From positions 62,001-126,000 of the forward strand of contig CAVQYJ010000001.1 of the NCBI GenBank assembly GCA_963718145.1: a stretch of 64,000 bases of DNA, in the 5' to 3' direction. The notes beneath the pieces are model-generated. The model saw nothing but the letters and a program-made list of their open reading frames with translations. It had not been told where the DNA came from and made no database searches. Source of the stretch: UBA7672 sp963718145 (GTDB lineage: Bacteria > Pseudomonadota > Alphaproteobacteria > Caulobacterales > Hyphomonadaceae). Positions 63,286-64,000 of the stretch are shown one piece after another. Numbering within the stretch: position 1 is the stretch's first letter; each line of letters begins with the position of its first letter. Both the position numbers and the translations under genes were made by a program.

Positions 63286-64000
63286 ATGGGATATGTTCTC
63301 ATCGGGACAGAGGCGAGCCAGTTCTCTGGCAAAGCCCGTTCCTATCTTCGCTGGAAAGGCGTCGGCTTCTCCGAGCAGACAGCCACGCCTGAAGTCTATC
63401 GCGACATCATCGAGCCGCGAATCGGGTTCGCGGTCATTCCCGTCCTGCTGACGCCGGACGCTCGGGCGATCCAGGACACGGCCGAAATCATAGACCATAT
63501 CGATCGCACCGAAGCAGGGCCCTCCGCGTATCCCGAAGGCCCGGTGCAGAAGCTCGTATCGCTGCTGCTGGAGTTGTACGCAGACGAGTGGCTGGTGATC
63601 CCCGCCGTGTACTACCGCTGGACCTACAACGACGCATGGATCGTCGAGGAATTCGGCAGAACCGCGGCGCCAAGCGCTTCACGCGAAGAGCAGGCAAGGA
63701 TCGGCCAGGTGATCGCTGCACCGCTCCGCGACTCCATTCCGCGGCTGGGCGTCAGCGAAGAAACGAGCTCAGGCATTGAGGCCCACTATGAAGGCTTCCT
63801 GGCGGATTTTTCGCAGCATCTGAGGCGCATGCCGTTCGTGCTCGGCGACCGGCCCAGCCTTGGAGATTTTTCGTTGTTTGGCGCTCTCTACGGCCCATTG
63901 TATCGCGATCCCGCTTCGGGAGAGACCATGCGGCGGCTTGCACCCGTCGTTGCCGACTGGGTCGAGCGAATGCTCAACGCCAAGGCGGGCGCGGGCGAGC
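63286..64000 (+). CDS. Glutathione S-transferase family protein (3' end outside window)
   Basis: The frame from ATG 63286 stays open to the window edge (238 codons). The start MGYVLIGTEASQFSGKARSYLRWKG fits a thioredoxin-like N-terminal domain with the donor-binding Ser/Thr region, followed by GFAVIPVLLTPDARAIQDTAEIIDHID, where the VIPVL cis-Pro and the QDTAEI glutathione-binding motif are characteristic. The helical C-terminal domain contains RPSLGDFSLFGALY, the N-capping S/T-x-x-D box of GSTs. There is no clear RBS; the upstream frame is open but looks non-coding. Function beyond GST fold is unknown. Confidence 0.85.
   Translation, partial: MGYVLIGTEASQFSGKARSYLRWKGVGFSEQTATPEVYRDIIEPRIGFAVIPVLLTPDARAIQDTAEIIDHIDRTEAGPSAYPEGPVQKLVSLLLELYADEWLVIPAVYYRWTYNDAWIVEEFGRTAAPSASREEQARIGQVIAAPLRDSIPRLGVSEETSSGIEAHYEGFLADFSQHLRRMPFVLGDRPSLGDFSLFGALYGPLYRDPASGETMRRLAPVVADWVERMLNAKAGAGE

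Overview
This 64 kb, GC-rich window reads as chromosome of an alphaproteobacterium close to the Caulobacterales/Hyphomonadaceae. The inference rests on a PodJ polarity factor with a CtrA-type TTAA-N7-TTAA box upstream, the alphaproteobacterial ligase-associated DNA repair set (DNA ligase, MBL exonuclease, DEXH helicase, PdeM), paired CheY-like proteins with a GPCRRRK tail motif, and many GTG/TTG starts with 4-nt gene overlaps. Species cannot be read from the sequence alone. No rRNA, tRNA or CRISPR array was recognised.

Layout. 1-16.5 kb: housekeeping and hypothetical genes (partial nucleotidyltransferase, SDR, tyrosine phosphatase, a GIY-YIG gene inside a repeat element, two receiver proteins, an RHH-PII fusion, MscS channel, ATP-dependent DNA ligase, a three-gene DUF5671-type operon, a Tat carboxylesterase, small membrane proteins). 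16.5-18.3 kb: a disturbed spot with a 97-bp duplication, a frameshifted isoprenylcysteine methyltransferase-like gene and the multiply frameshifted ligase-associated exonuclease. 18.4-28.2 kb: a tightly coupled eight-gene operon (HMG-CoA reductase, UbiA prenyltransferase, dikinase-type phosphotransferase, BtaA/DUF3419 aminocarboxypropyl transferase, dolichol/phytol-kinase-like protein, GNAT-like protein, acyl-adenylating enzyme, membrane protein). It looks like an undescribed lipid or isoprenoid assembly pathway and is the most interesting part of the window. 28.2-40.4 kb: alpha carbonic anhydrase, secreted proteins, DEXH helicase, PdeM, a TIGR02186/TSUP exporter pair, a TIR-TM-ankyrin protein and a tricorn-type protease.

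40.4-49.7 kb is an accessory island: a lipoprotein plus caspase-like lipoprotein pair, a complete IS66 element with an 8-bp target duplication, and an integrase + IS91-type transposase unit. 49.7-64 kb returns to core genes: podJ, a MerR regulator followed by a beta-oxidation operon (acyl-CoA dehydrogenase, thiolase, small membrane protein, FadB/FadJ-type enzyme), an S9 peptidase, a secreted SRPBCC protein with a clear terminator, an OmpA lipoprotein and a GST-like gene cut by the window edge.

About eight single-base frameshifts interrupt genes that are otherwise well conserved (exonuclease x3, methyltransferase, operon membrane protein, PdeM tail, IS91 transposase, thiolase). Their number suggests that some are indel errors in the sequence rather than real gene decay; each is flagged where it occurs.
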